From assembly GCA_017615545.1 (NCBI GenBank), contig JAFZZY010000067.1, positions 36,094-100,093 on the forward strand: DNA of 64,000 nucleotides, in the 5' to 3' direction. The notes under the pieces are model-generated. The model was given only the letters and a program-made list of their open reading frames with translations, did no database searches and was not told the DNA's origin. This document shows positions 18,073 to 26,277 of this stretch, in pieces. The position numbers and the translations under genes are program-made. How positions within the stretch are numbered: the stretch's first letter is position 1; every line of letters begins with the position of its first letter. The DNA is from Lachnospiraceae bacterium. GTDB taxonomy: Bacteria > Bacillota > Clostridia > Lachnospirales > Lachnospiraceae.

Positions 18073-19476
18073 TTACGGCAGGAAGGATACTGCACAGCAA
18101 GGTGTGCGGTAGAACGCATCCCAGACGCAAATACCGAAGTTTTCGTTAGCCGCGTGAACGATCTTACCGTTGCCGATGTAGAGGGCCACGTGGTTGATCC
18201 GGCCGTTCGTCTCGTAGAACAACAGGTCGCCGGGGCGCAGGGTCTTCAGATCCACTGCAACCGGGGTTCCGGTCGCCGCCTGCTTACGGGATGTACGCTC
18301 GATCTTGTAACCGAACTTCTGGTACACACGCATTACAAAACCGGAGCAATCCGTTCCGTTGATGAGGTCCGAGCCGCCGAAGCGGTACGGGTTGCCGACG
18401 AACTGCAGAGCGTATGCACAAAGCTGCTGACGGAACGCATCTGCCTGTCTGCGCTTCTCGGCTGCCTTTCTGGCCGCTTCCGCCTTACGTTCTGCTTCCT
18501 TACGCGCTTCCTCTGCGAGTCTCGCCTCTTCCGCCAGTCTCGCTTCCTCTGCCTCGCGCGCCAACTGCTCCTGATATGCCAGTTCGGCCGCAATGCGCTC
18601 CTCGTCGAGGCTGATCGCCTGCACGTATAAATATTCCAACTTCACAAAATCACGGTGGATATATCCGAAACAGTCTTTATCCAGCTCGATCTTGTAGAAC
18701 TCGCCCTCTTCGTCGACGATGGTCGCCTTCGTTCCGGAGCCGAGTGTCGTGATGATGTTGTCATTGTTCGAAAGATCCGGCGTGCTGCGCAGTCGCAGGT
18801 TTGTCGCATTGACCGTGCCGATGCGGGTCGAGATATCGTCCCTCATGGCGAGCGCGTTGTCGCCGATCGCGAAAAACTCGGCTTTAACGTAACCGTCGAC
18901 CGATCCGGAATGGATGCGGAACCACGCGCCGTCTGTGCCGGACACCTCTTCCAGGACGTCCGCTACCGCCTTCGCGTAGATCTTGCCGACCTTCTCCGCC
19001 GAAGCATTCGGGGCAGTACGCACGTTTACATATGTCTCTCTGGGCAGGCTGACCGCCATACCCTTATAGCCGGTCTCCAGCGCCGATGTCGGCTCTAAAA
19101 GCACGTCGGGCAATGTCTCTGCCACGTCCGGATCCGCAGCCTGTGTCGCATTCGTAGCGGTCGACGCAGTTGCGGTCTGGCGGTTAATGCGCTCAAACAG
19201 TTCCGTAGAATCGTAAGTAAAACCGGCCAATGCTGACCGATCAAAAACCACAGAAACTCCGGCCGTTTTATTCAAACCGCCTTCACTTCTGCTCGCTATT
19301 TCAATGTTTTGTTTGTTTTCTTCGGTTTCTGCCGGGTCGGAAGCAGAACGAACATCTTTCGAGTCCGTCGTCTGCTCTGCCAGTAATCTGGATCCTCCGG
19401 ACGGAGTGACTGCAGCTACTGCAAGCATTCCCGCCAGGCCGACGCCGATCAGGCTGAATCTATTACGTCTTCTCAT
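18073..19476 (-). CDS. Secreted SH3 - NlpC/P60 cell-wall endopeptidase (copy 1)
   Basis: A 467-residue secreted hydrolase. NlpC/P60 enzymes cut D-Glu-diaminopimelate bonds in peptidoglycan stem peptides. The N-terminus MRRRNRFSLIGVGLAGMLAV is a signal peptide. Two SH3-like modules follow (~145-210 and ~211-285), then an Ala/Glu/Arg-rich helical stretch (~290-345). The catalytic domain (~346-467) carries the cysteine in GTDCSGFV and the histidine in NHVALYIGNGKIVHAA. It is a tandem paralogue of the next upstream gene, sharing the architecture, the leader sequence before the ATG and the promoter. The twin promoters carry WalR-type boxes, in line with WalRK control of such enzymes in Bacillus. 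Confidence 0.92.
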   Translation of the reverse strand: MRRRNRFSLIGVGLAGMLAVAAVTPSGGSRLLAEQTTDSKDVRSASDPAETEENKQNIEIASRSEGGLNKTAGVSVVFDRSALAGFTYDSTELFERINRQTATASTATNATQAADPDVAETLPDVLLEPTSALETGYKGMAVSLPRETYVNVRTAPNASAEKVGKIYAKAVADVLEEVSGTDGAWFRIHSGSVDGYVKAEFFAIGDNALAMRDDISTRIGTVNATNLRLRSTPDLSNNDNIITTLGSGTKATIVDEEGEFYKIELDKDCFGYIHRDFVKLEYLYVQAISLDEERIAAELAYQEQLAREAEEARLAEEARLAEEARKEAERKAEAARKAAEKRRQADAFRQQLCAYALQFVGNPYRFGGSDLINGTDCSGFVMRVYQKFGYKIERTSRKQAATGTPVAVDLKTLRPGDLLFYETNGRINHVALYIGNGKIVHAANENFGICVWDAFYRTPCCAVSFLP

Positions 19477-19548
19477 TCGTAAAACACCTAAAATCTATAT
19501 ATACTCGGGGGAAATCCCCCATATATGTCGTAAACAATTTACGCAAAT

Positions 19549-19574
19549 ATTACAAATGTTACAAAAGTATTACA
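19549..19574 (-). promoter_or_regulatory. WalR-type box array downstream of the copy 1 promoter
   Basis: On the minus strand TGTAAT-N5-TGTAAC (19574-19558) fits the WalR/YycF consensus TGTWAH-N5-TGTWAH, followed three bases later by another TGTAAT (to 19549). It starts five bases after the -10 box, so it covers the start site, a position usual for repression. Confidence 0.65.
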
Positions 19575-19579
19575 AGGGG

Positions 19580-19608
19580 ATTATAGCAAATCCCGGCACA
19601 AATGTCAA
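19580..19608 (-). promoter_or_regulatory. Promoter of NlpC/P60 copy 1
   Basis: Minus strand: perfect -35 TTGACA (19608-19603), 17-base spacer, perfect -10 TATAAT (19585-19580). The leader contains a hairpin with GGGGG/CCCCC arms (19508-19520). Confidence 0.9.
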
Positions 19609-19626
19609 CACCCTCCGAGAAAAGGT

Positions 19627-19666
19627 CGAAAAAAGCGGACAGGAAGTCAAGGCCCCCTATCCGCTT
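19627..19666 (-). terminator. Terminator of NlpC/P60 copy 2
   Basis: AAGCGGA (19666-19660) pairs with TCCGCTT (19639-19633) on the minus strand, followed by TTTT. It separates copy 2 from the copy 1 promoter. Confidence 0.75.
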
Positions 19667-19692
19667 TGCAGTTTTTTATGTTTCGTCTTTCC

Positions 19693-21558
19693 TTACGGAA
19701 GGAACGTTACGGCCTTACAAGGAGTACGATAGAACGCATCCCAAATGCAAATGCCGAAGTTATCATTGGCCGCGTGAACGATCTGACCGTTACCGATGTA
19801 GAGCGCTACATGCGTGATGGTACCATTGGTATCGTAGAACAGCAGGTCGCCGGGACGTAACGTATTCAGATCCACCGGAATCGGAATACCGTTCGCGGCC
19901 TGACTCTTCGATGTACGTGTCGTCGAAATACCGAACTGCTGGAATACACGCATTACGAAACCGGAGCAATCCGTTCCATGCAGGAGATCGGTTCCGCCGA
20001 GTCTGTACGGGTTACCGACAAACTGCTTCGCATATTCACAGATCGCCAGACGAAGCTGGTCCGCTTCACTGATCACCGGCGGTGTTTCCGGCGGCGCCGT
20101 CTCTGTAGGCGGTACCTCTACCGGACGCTGGATCGAGTTCACTGCAAACAGTGTCTCTAACGGTCCGTAGTTTACGGGGAAGATGATCTCACCCTCTGCC
20201 AACGGAATACCGATCAACGAACTCTTCCAGTTGTCAGTGTTGATCTCTGTATGTCCATCCTTATAATACACAATAACTTCAACTTCGTTTCTATTTACTA
20301 CCTCGCCGACATATTTCTGTCCACCGATGTAGCGTGCAGAGATCTGGATCGGAGTGGTCCTATCCAATTCTGCCTGCGCTACTGCCGCTGCTTCTGCCGC
20401 CTTACGCGACTCCTCGGCAATACGGGATTCTTCTTCCGCCTTACGCTTTTCCTCAGCTAAGCGGGCTTCCTCAGCCTTACGCTTCTCTTCAGCGATACGA
20501 GCCTCTTCTGCGAGTCTTGCCTCTTCGGCCAGGCGAGCCGCCTCGGCTTCACGCTCGAGCTGCTCCTGGTACGCTTTCTCCGCTGCGAGACGCTCTTCAT
20601 CGAGGCTGATCGCATGGGCGTACTCATAGGTCACATCTACATAATCCCGATGGATATATCCGAAGTAACCTTCATCCAACTCGATCTTATAGAACTCACC
20701 GACTTCATCAACGATGGTTGCCTGTGTTCCATGGGTGAGCATCGTGATGATATTGTCCTTCGTAGACAGGTCCGGTGTGCTGCGCAACCGCAGGTTGTAT
20801 GTATTGACCGTACCGATACGGGTCGCGATGCTGTCCTTCATGACGAGCGCCGCTTCACCGATCACGAAATACTCTGCTTTTACATAACCGGTAACGGTTC
20901 CGGAAGTGATCAGGAACCACTGGCCGCCATCTCCGGCAACCTCTTCGAGAACGTCCGCTACGGCGTTCACGTAGATCTTACCGATCTTCTTACCCGCGGT
21001 CGAAGGAGCATTACGTACATTTACATAGGTATCCGGAGGCAGGCTGATCGCCATTCCCTTATAGCCGACGTGCGGCGGCTCCGTAACCGGAGGAGCCGTC
21101 TCAGGCGGAAGTTCGGGCGTCGTCTCAATGACGGGCTCGGTCTCTACCGGCAACGTCGGATCATCTCTGATCTCCTGCGGCTCCTCTGTCGTCGGCTCGA
21201 CGATATCCGGAACATCGTTTCCGTTCTGTGTCGGTGTCGGGGAAGTCGGACGAATGTGGATCCGCTCGAACAACTCCGTCGAATCATACGTGAAATCCGA
21301 CTCCAGATATTTATTTAAGGCCACAGCAGCCCCGGCCATAACGATCTCAAGATCGCTGGCATTTTTTATCTCTTTATCTTCTTTTTCCTCAGCATCATCA
21401 GTGGAAGGCGTATCCGAATCCATGGTAACTTGGATCGTCTCCGGATCATCTGCAGGATCTGCATAAACCCGGCTGCCTCCAAAAGGGACCGCGGCGGATA
21501 TCGCGAGGATACCTGCCAGGGCGAGGCTGATCAAGCTGTGCTTATTTCGTCTTCTCAT
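19693..21558 (-). CDS. Secreted SH3 - NlpC/P60 cell-wall endopeptidase (copy 2)
   Basis: A 621-residue paralogue of the neighbouring gene with the same plan: signal peptide (MRRRNKHSLISLALAGILAI), a Pro/Thr/Glu-rich stretch (~115-165), two SH3-like modules (~165-310), a coiled-coil-like repeat of EEARLAEEKRKAE type (~330-395), an extra ~70-residue insert, and the catalytic domain (~500-621) with GTDCSGFV and THVALYIGNGQIVHAA. It differs from copy 1 mainly in the longer spacer and insert, suggesting an old tandem duplication that has diverged in reach or binding rather than chemistry. Start and SD (AGGTG) are conserved between copies. It has its own promoter, WalR-type boxes and terminator, so the two can be expressed separately. 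Confidence 0.92.
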   Translation of the reverse strand: MRRRNKHSLISLALAGILAISAAVPFGGSRVYADPADDPETIQVTMDSDTPSTDDAEEKEDKEIKNASDLEIVMAGAAVALNKYLESDFTYDSTELFERIHIRPTSPTPTQNGNDVPDIVEPTTEEPQEIRDDPTLPVETEPVIETTPELPPETAPPVTEPPHVGYKGMAISLPPDTYVNVRNAPSTAGKKIGKIYVNAVADVLEEVAGDGGQWFLITSGTVTGYVKAEYFVIGEAALVMKDSIATRIGTVNTYNLRLRSTPDLSTKDNIITMLTHGTQATIVDEVGEFYKIELDEGYFGYIHRDYVDVTYEYAHAISLDEERLAAEKAYQEQLEREAEAARLAEEARLAEEARIAEEKRKAEEARLAEEKRKAEEESRIAEESRKAAEAAAVAQAELDRTTPIQISARYIGGQKYVGEVVNRNEVEVIVYYKDGHTEINTDNWKSSLIGIPLAEGEIIFPVNYGPLETLFAVNSIQRPVEVPPTETAPPETPPVISEADQLRLAICEYAKQFVGNPYRLGGTDLLHGTDCSGFVMRVFQQFGISTTRTSKSQAANGIPIPVDLNTLRPGDLLFYDTNGTITHVALYIGNGQIVHAANDNFGICIWDAFYRTPCKAVTFLP

Positions 21559-21634
21559 CCGTAAATCACCTGACTTCGATCATGAGTCCCGCTTTGGAAC
21601 TCTCGAAACAAAAAATGAAACTATTTATACAGTC

Positions 21635-21656
21635 GACAAAAACTCCCAAAAGGGAG
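21635..21656 (-). promoter_or_regulatory. Attenuator-like hairpin in the leader of NlpC/P60 copy 2
   Basis: On the minus strand ACTCCC (21656-21651), TTTT loop, GGGAGT (21646-21641), then TTTTTG. This is a complete intrinsic terminator shape lying between the promoter and the gene, ~80 bases before the ATG. Copy 1 lacks it. No known riboswitch fold was recognised upstream. Confidence 0.55.
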
Positions 21657-21704
21657 TGTCTTCAATGAAACTCGCAGCTGGTTGCCGCGAATCATTAAGC
21701 AAGT

Positions 21705-21730
21705 ATTACAAATGTTACAAAACTGTTACA
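21705..21730 (-). promoter_or_regulatory. WalR-type box array downstream of the copy 2 promoter
   Basis: On the minus strand TGTAAC-N5-TGTAAC (21730-21714) followed after three bases by TGTAAT (to 21705). Arrangement and distance from the -10 box are the same as in copy 1, although flanking sequence has diverged. Confidence 0.65.
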
Positions 21731-21735
21731 ACGTG

Positions 21736-21764
21736 ATTATAACAAAGGGGTGTGTAAATGTCAA
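21736..21764 (-). promoter_or_regulatory. Promoter of NlpC/P60 copy 2
   Basis: Minus strand: perfect -35 TTGACA (21764-21759), 17-base spacer, perfect -10 TATAAT (21741-21736). The leader is ~170 bases. Confidence 0.9.
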
Positions 21765-21775
21765 TACTTTCCATT

Positions 21776-21805
21776 CAAAAAAACACAAAAAGGGCTCCTC
21801 AAACC
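21776..21805 (-). terminator. Probable terminator of the trxB operon
   Basis: A short stem (21801-21805 with 21791-21795, one G-T pair) is followed on the minus strand by TTTTTGTGTTTTTTT. The stem is weak but the T tract is long. Confidence 0.55.
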
Positions 21806-21842
21806 CGCATTTTTACTAGGTTTTTCGCGGAAAATGTACGAT

Positions 21843-22766
21843 TTACAGGCTTTCGATGTAATTACCGGCCATAGAAACCGCCACAGCTCCGTCCGAAACC
21901 GCGGTTACGATCTGCCGCAATTTTTTCGTGCGCAGGTCACCGGCAACGTAGATTCCGGGAACCGAAGTCGCGCAATCCTCGCCGGCGATGATGTAACCGG
22001 CATCGTCCATCGGGACGAGTCCTTTGAAACAATCCGACACCGGAGTGATGCCGACCGCGATGAACAGACCATCCACCGGGTATGCAAGGCTCGCGCCGGA
22101 GTTCGATGTGATGATGATATTTTCCACTTTCTTATCGCCCTGGACTTCCGTCACGTTGGCATTCCAGACGATCTCCACGTTCTCCATGGCAAACAGGCGA
22201 TCCTGCAGGGATTTTGCCGCGCGCAGACGGTCTCTGCGGTGGATCAGCGTCACCTTGCTGCACAGACGCGCCAGATAGATCGCATCCTCCACGGCCACGT
22301 CGCCGCCGCCGACCACTGCGACTTCCTTCCCCTTAAAGAAAGCTCCGTCACAGGTCGCACAGTAAGAAACGCCCTTACCGCCGAAGGTGTCCTCCCCGGG
22401 GATGCCGAGGTTGCGGTGTACCGTTCCGGTCGCAGCCACGATGGTGCGCGCCTCGTAGGTATCCGCCGCGCCCTTTACGCGGTAGAACGGCTTTCCATTC
22501 TCATCTTTGCAGGCCTCGATCGCTGTCACTTCGTCCATTACGAAATTCGCGCCGGCCGCGTCCGCATGCTCGCGGAACTTCGTGCCCAGGTCGAAACCGT
22601 TCATGCCCGGCAGGCCCAGGTAATTATCTACCTCGTAAGTCAGAAGCACCTGGCCCCCGCTCACGAACTCTTTTTCGATCACGATGCTCTCCAGTCCGGC
22701 ACGCTTCGCGTAGACCGCGGCCGACAGGCCCGCGGGGCCGGATCCGATGATGATCATATCCAACAT
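21843..22766 (-). CDS. trxB: Thioredoxin reductase
   Basis: NADPH-dependent flavoenzyme that reduces thioredoxin. The 307-residue product has the FAD-binding GSGPAGLSAA near the N-terminus, the redox-active pair in YCATCDGAFF, the NADPH-binding VVGGGDVAVEDA and the C-terminal FAD motif GIYVAGDL. The start is set at ATG 22766 (MLDMIIIGSG), preceded by GAGGAG six bases upstream. The longer frame to 22781 lacks an SD. It is the last gene of a probable four-gene operon with the two-helix membrane protein, the amidase and the ABC ATPase. No thioredoxin gene is adjacent. Confidence 0.95.
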   Translation of the reverse strand: MLDMIIIGSGPAGLSAAVYAKRAGLESIVIEKEFVSGGQVLLTYEVDNYLGLPGMNGFDLGTKFREHADAAGANFVMDEVTAIEACKDENGKPFYRVKGAADTYEARTIVAATGTVHRNLGIPGEDTFGGKGVSYCATCDGAFFKGKEVAVVGGGDVAVEDAIYLARLCSKVTLIHRRDRLRAAKSLQDRLFAMENVEIVWNANVTEVQGDKKVENIIITSNSGASLAYPVDGLFIAVGITPVSDCFKGLVPMDDAGYIIAGEDCATSVPGIYVAGDLRTKKLRQIVTAVSDGAVAVSMAGNYIESL

Positions 22767-22793
22767 ATGTAAACTCCTCAAACCGCCAACGCG

Positions 22794-23498
22794 TTACCAC
22801 TCGATCTGCTCGATCGGCGTCGGGTACGGGTTCAGAACGGTTTTCTCCACTCGGTTATTCTTCATGTAGATGACGCGGTCCGCCATCGGCGTGATCGCCG
22901 TGTTATGTGTGATCAGGACCACTGTCATATTTTCCGTGCGACACATGTATTGCAGCAACTGCAGGATCATTTTGCCGGTCACGTAGTCCAGCGCGCCCGT
23001 CGGCTCGTCGCAAAGCAAGAGTTTCGGCTTTTTGGCCAATGCTCTGGCGATCGACACACGCTGCTGCTCGCCGCCCGAAAGCTGCGCGGGAAAATTATCC
23101 GCACGGTCCGCCAGACCGACCGCCTCGAGGGCCTCCATCGGATCCATGGGATCCTTGCAGATCTGCGTCGCCAGTTCGACATTTTCCTTTGCGGTCAGGT
23201 TCGCGACCAGGTTATAAAACTGAAATACAAAGCCGATGTCATGGCGACGGTAAGCGATCAATTCCTTCGAGGACAGTTTGCTGATGTTGCGTCCGTCCAC
23301 GATGATGTCGCCCCGGTCGCAGCGGTCGATCCCGCCCAGGATGTTCAACGTCGTCGTCTTACCGGCGCCCGACGCGCCCACGATCACGGCCAGCTCGCCC
23401 TCTCGGATCTCGAAGCTGACACCGTTCGCCGCGTGGATCTCGACCTCGCCCATCTTGTAGATCTTATGGACATCGGTAAATGTGATAAACTCTGCCAA
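22794..23498 (-). CDS. ABC transporter ATP-binding protein, LolD/MacB type, without adjacent permease
   Basis: A 234-residue ATPase of the MacB/LolD/FtsE-like group, which normally works with an FtsX-type permease in peptide export, lipoprotein release or cell-wall hydrolase control. Walker A (GASGAGKTT), signature (LSGGEQQRV), Walker B ([12 protein letters not shown]) and the switch histidine region (VLITHNT) are intact. The ending PIEQIEW is typical of clostridial MacB-like ATPases. No permease gene lies next to it; it sits between the amidase (9-base gap) and trxB. Because the upstream neighbour is a cell-wall amidase, a FtsEX-like role in controlling that enzyme is possible, but this is inference. 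Confidence 0.88.
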   Translation of the reverse strand: MAEFITFTDVHKIYKMGEVEIHAANGVSFEIREGELAVIVGASGAGKTTTLNILGGIDRCDRGDIIVDGRNISKLSSKELIAYRRHDIGFVFQFYNLVANLTAKENVELATQICKDPMDPMEALEAVGLADRADNFPAQLSGGEQQRVSIARALAKKPKLLLCDEPTGALDYVTGKMILQLLQYMCRTENMTVVLITHNTAITPMADRVIYMKNNRVEKTVLNPYPTPIEQIEW

Positions 23499-23507
23499 AA
23501 CGACCTC

Positions 23508-25385
23508 CTATCGGCCGAAATACAGATCCAGGCCGTTCATAATGCCGACGACCATCTTCACCTGATACTCCGGAGATGCCATGTTCGCATCTTCAGCCAG
23601 GTTCGTCATATAGCCCATCTCGATGGTGGTCGTGGGGATCGTCGAGAAATTGATACCCGTCATGGTGTCTGTATAGTAGATGTTGTTGTTCTTCGCTCCG
23701 GTCGATACGCAGAACGCGTCGATCACGCATCTGCTGAGGAGTTCGGAAGCTGCGATGACATCTGCCGAAAGGTACGGGTTCTTCTTCGAAGGGGACAATG
23801 TCTCCGCGCCCGCCTTATTCGAATCGTTCGATCCATTCGCATGCACGCGGACCATAACGGCCGCGCCGGATGCGTTTGCGCGCTGTGCACGCTGCATGTT
23901 GCTGATGTCGACTTCCTGTGCCTCACGGATCATGAGCACATTGTAGCCACGCGCCAAAAGTGCGTCCTTCAGCTGGATGCTGACGATCAGGTTGAGCATG
24001 GACTCTGCCAGTCCGGTCGCGCGTCCGCTGGTTCCGGCACTGACCTTTGCCTTCATGGTCGTGCTGCCGGGACCGTTCGGCTCGGTCTCGGTATTGGACT
24101 TCGACTGATGTCCGGCGTCGATCGCGATCAGCGGTCCGCCATTGCCCGTATATAAAGTTCCGTTTTCAGTCACTTTTTTAGTGATCCTGCCAACCGACCA
24201 GGTCGGAGTCGCAGGCTGGTTCGGCTGGTTCGGCTGCTCCGTTCCCGCCTCGCCGACAGTCGTTACATATTCCAGGGAAACATAGCCTGTGCGGCCGCCA
24301 TAGTTAACGCGTGCCCACTGGTCGTTTTTGCCGGTGCACTGTACTTCCGTACCCTTATTCAAGACGGTGATGACATTGGCCACGGCATTCGGACCTTCGC
24401 GCATACGCAGGTTCGTGGTCACGCGGATCACCTCGTTGCAATCGGTAAAGCCGGCCTCGTTCGGATTCTCAATGATCTGCGGCTCCGGGTTCACCACTAC
24501 GGGCGGCGGCGCTTGTGTCTCCAGCGGAGCGGGCTCCTCTTTCGAAAGGAACTGGGAAGCTACAAAGCCTTCCTGATCTCCGATCACGATGCGGGACCAG
24601 TTCTCGCCGATAGCGGTGCAGTGCACCTTCACGGCACGATCCAGTACCTTGATGACCTTGCCGTCCTTCGACGGGATCTCGCGGAAATTCAATTTATCAG
24701 TCGTGTACAACTCCTCATCGCAGACCTGAAGCTTCTCACCGAAGAGGTCAATGATCGGAGCTTCCGTAGATACGAAGTTTGCGGATACGTAGCCCTCCTG
24801 GCCATTGTAAATGACGCGGGACCACTCGTCGCTGCGTCCGGTACGCTGAAGCGGGGTTCCTGCCGGGATCTGCGCCAGGAGTTTACCCGACGTCGACGGC
24901 TTATCGCGGAAGTTCAAAATCGTCATCCTGGGGGTTGCGTACACCAGTTCGTTGCAGTTCTCGAAGGCAATGATCTTCTCGGGAGCGGTCGTTTCTTCCG
25001 GCTTCGTCTCCGCGGGTGTCGTCTCCTCCGGCTTGCTTTCCGCAGGCGCGCTCGTCTCATCCTCGCCGCTCTTCGTCACATCTTCCGTAGAAGCTTCGGT
25101 TCCCTTAGCATCCTTCGTATCCAGATACGGGGAAGCCTCACCGGTCGGATCGCTGCCGATCGTTATGTCAATGACCGCATCGTCCGTGCCTGCCGGCTTC
25201 GAAGGGTCACCGTTTTGCTGAGCCTGACTCGAAGGCTCGGTTCCTGCTGTAGTTTCAGTGTCGGATTTGGATCCGCATGCGGTAAGCGACAAAATGAAAA
25301 AAAGCAGAAGAATCGGAAGAATCCTTCTCACCCCGTTCTTGGCTGCTTTTCTCACGCGACTTACCATGGAATTGTTCTCTCTCAT
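23508..25385 (-). CDS. SH3-domain N-acetylmuramoyl-L-alanine amidase lipoprotein
   Basis: A 625-residue exported amidase that cleaves the bond between MurNAc and L-Ala in peptidoglycan. The N-terminus has a basic start, a hydrophobic stretch and a lipobox (LSLTACGS), so it is probably a lipoprotein. A Ser/Thr/Glu-rich linker (~40-145) and three SH3-like modules (~145-215, ~220-285, ~320-380) lead to the Amidase_3 domain (~420-625). Zinc and catalytic motifs are visible: DAGHQ, LAESMLNL, MVRVHANGS and TTIEMGYMTN. It is the second gene of a probable operon with the two-helix membrane protein upstream and the ABC ATPase downstream. Confidence 0.92.
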   Translation of the reverse strand: MRENNSMVSRVRKAAKNGVRRILPILLLFFILSLTACGSKSDTETTAGTEPSSQAQQNGDPSKPAGTDDAVIDITIGSDPTGEASPYLDTKDAKGTEASTEDVTKSGEDETSAPAESKPEETTPAETKPEETTAPEKIIAFENCNELVYATPRMTILNFRDKPSTSGKLLAQIPAGTPLQRTGRSDEWSRVIYNGQEGYVSANFVSTEAPIIDLFGEKLQVCDEELYTTDKLNFREIPSKDGKVIKVLDRAVKVHCTAIGENWSRIVIGDQEGFVASQFLSKEEPAPLETQAPPPVVVNPEPQIIENPNEAGFTDCNEVIRVTTNLRMREGPNAVANVITVLNKGTEVQCTGKNDQWARVNYGGRTGYVSLEYVTTVGEAGTEQPNQPNQPATPTWSVGRITKKVTENGTLYTGNGGPLIAIDAGHQSKSNTETEPNGPGSTTMKAKVSAGTSGRATGLAESMLNLIVSIQLKDALLARGYNVLMIREAQEVDISNMQRAQRANASGAAVMVRVHANGSNDSNKAGAETLSPSKKNPYLSADVIAASELLSRCVIDAFCVSTGAKNNNIYYTDTMTGINFSTIPTTTIEMGYMTNLAEDANMASPEYQVKMVVGIMNGLDLYFGR

Positions 25386-25411
25386 GTTAGTCTCCTATGA
25401 TTCTGTTCTTA

Positions 25412-25990
25412 TTATTCCGCTTTCGCCTCTTCTGCCTCTTCCTTCTTCTCAGGATCTTCGGCAGCTCCTGCATCGCTCGATGCAGTTACCTCTGATAGGT
25501 CGTATCTTTTTACCAACTCTTCTTCCAACTCGGAGAAATCCTTTTTGGACTGTGCGAGCTTATCGCGAAGGACGTCCAGCTTATTCAAAGACTCAGAGAT
25601 CAATGTTCTGTACGGCTTTGACTCTTTGTATTTACTCCAGGTTGCATTATAACGGAGTGCCCCGGGCAACCTCATCATGGCCCAGCCGAAGCACACCATT
25701 GCTACAACGTCCAAAACGATCTGAAGGATCAGACCTGCAGTTGCATCGAGGCTCGTCGTCGGAACCTGCGACACGAGGACGCTGAACATCAACAAGAAGA
25801 TCGCGCAAAGGCAGAGGATCATAAACATCTGTCTGCGATTTCCCTGTGTGTTAACTACTTTCTGCGCGAAGCGTTCTTCTCTTCCCAGCTCATCGAGCAG
25901 GCGCAAACGCTCCTCACGCATCTTGACGAGTTTTTCCTTTAACTCATCTGAAATACCCTTCTCCAATTCATCTTCCCGGCTCATATACAC
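25412..25990 (-). CDS. Membrane protein of unknown function with two transmembrane helices
   Basis: A 192-residue protein I do not recognise. An acidic/basic helical N-terminus (~1-50, probably coiled coil) leads into two transmembrane helices (~55-78 and ~86-107). A long charged helical C-terminus (~115-170) follows and ends in a Glu/Ala/Lys tail. Both soluble parts should lie on the same side of the membrane, probably the cytoplasm. It is the first gene of the operon with amidase, ABC ATPase and trxB (gap of 26 bases to the amidase) and has a good promoter. It could be a scaffold for the amidase or ATPase, but this is only suggested by position. Confidence 0.75.
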   Translation of the reverse strand: MYMSREDELEKGISDELKEKLVKMREERLRLLDELGREERFAQKVVNTQGNRRQMFMILCLCAIFLLMFSVLVSQVPTTSLDATAGLILQIVLDVVAMVCFGWAMMRLPGALRYNATWSKYKESKPYRTLISESLNKLDVLRDKLAQSKKDFSELEEELVKRYDLSEVTASSDAGAAEDPEKKEEAEEAKAE

Positions 25991-26070
25991 ATCCGCCTTT
26001 CGAAAAATTCGTTACCCGCCGACTTACGCCGCGGCGTAACCTGCTAAATTCTTCCAATTTTCTACTCTTT

Positions 26071-26099
26071 ATTATACTTGAATCCTTACATAATTGCAA
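26071..26099 (-). promoter_or_regulatory. Promoter of the membrane protein-amidase-ABC-trxB operon
   Basis: Minus strand: -35 TTGCAA (26099-26094), 17-base spacer, -10 TATAAT (26076-26071). The tRNA-Gln promoter at 44948-44976 has the same -35. Confidence 0.75.
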
Positions 26100-26178
26100 G
26101 TGCTTTCTAAAATTATATCGGTTTTTCCCCTTTTCGGGCTCTCCTTCGCGGAGCCTTCCGTGAAAATGTGAACTATTA

Positions 26179-26207
26179 TTGCTTTATTCCGCCGTTTGTG
26201 ATATAAT
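26179..26207 (+). promoter_or_regulatory. Promoter of the LRR gene, with extended -10
   Basis: -35 TTGCTT (26179-26184), 17-base spacer, TGA before a perfect -10 TATAAT (26202-26207). Confidence 0.75.
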
Positions 26208-26230
26208 CATTCCAGTATATTTTTGAGAAC

Positions 26231-26257
26231 AAAAACCCGATCCGTGCATGGGTTTTT
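26231..26257 (+). promoter_or_regulatory. Leader hairpin before the LRR gene
   Basis: AAAAACCC (26231-26238) pairs perfectly with GGGTTTTT (26250-26257) around an 11-base loop, between promoter and SD. The U-rich 3' arm makes an attenuator possible. Confidence 0.5.
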
Positions 26258-26277
26258 GAGCACATGGAGGTACCTCT

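Noticed and set aside
21559..21735. ydaO (cyclic di-AMP) riboswitch before the NlpC/P60 genes
   Set aside because: These genes often have it, but the conserved ydaO core sequences are absent in both leaders.
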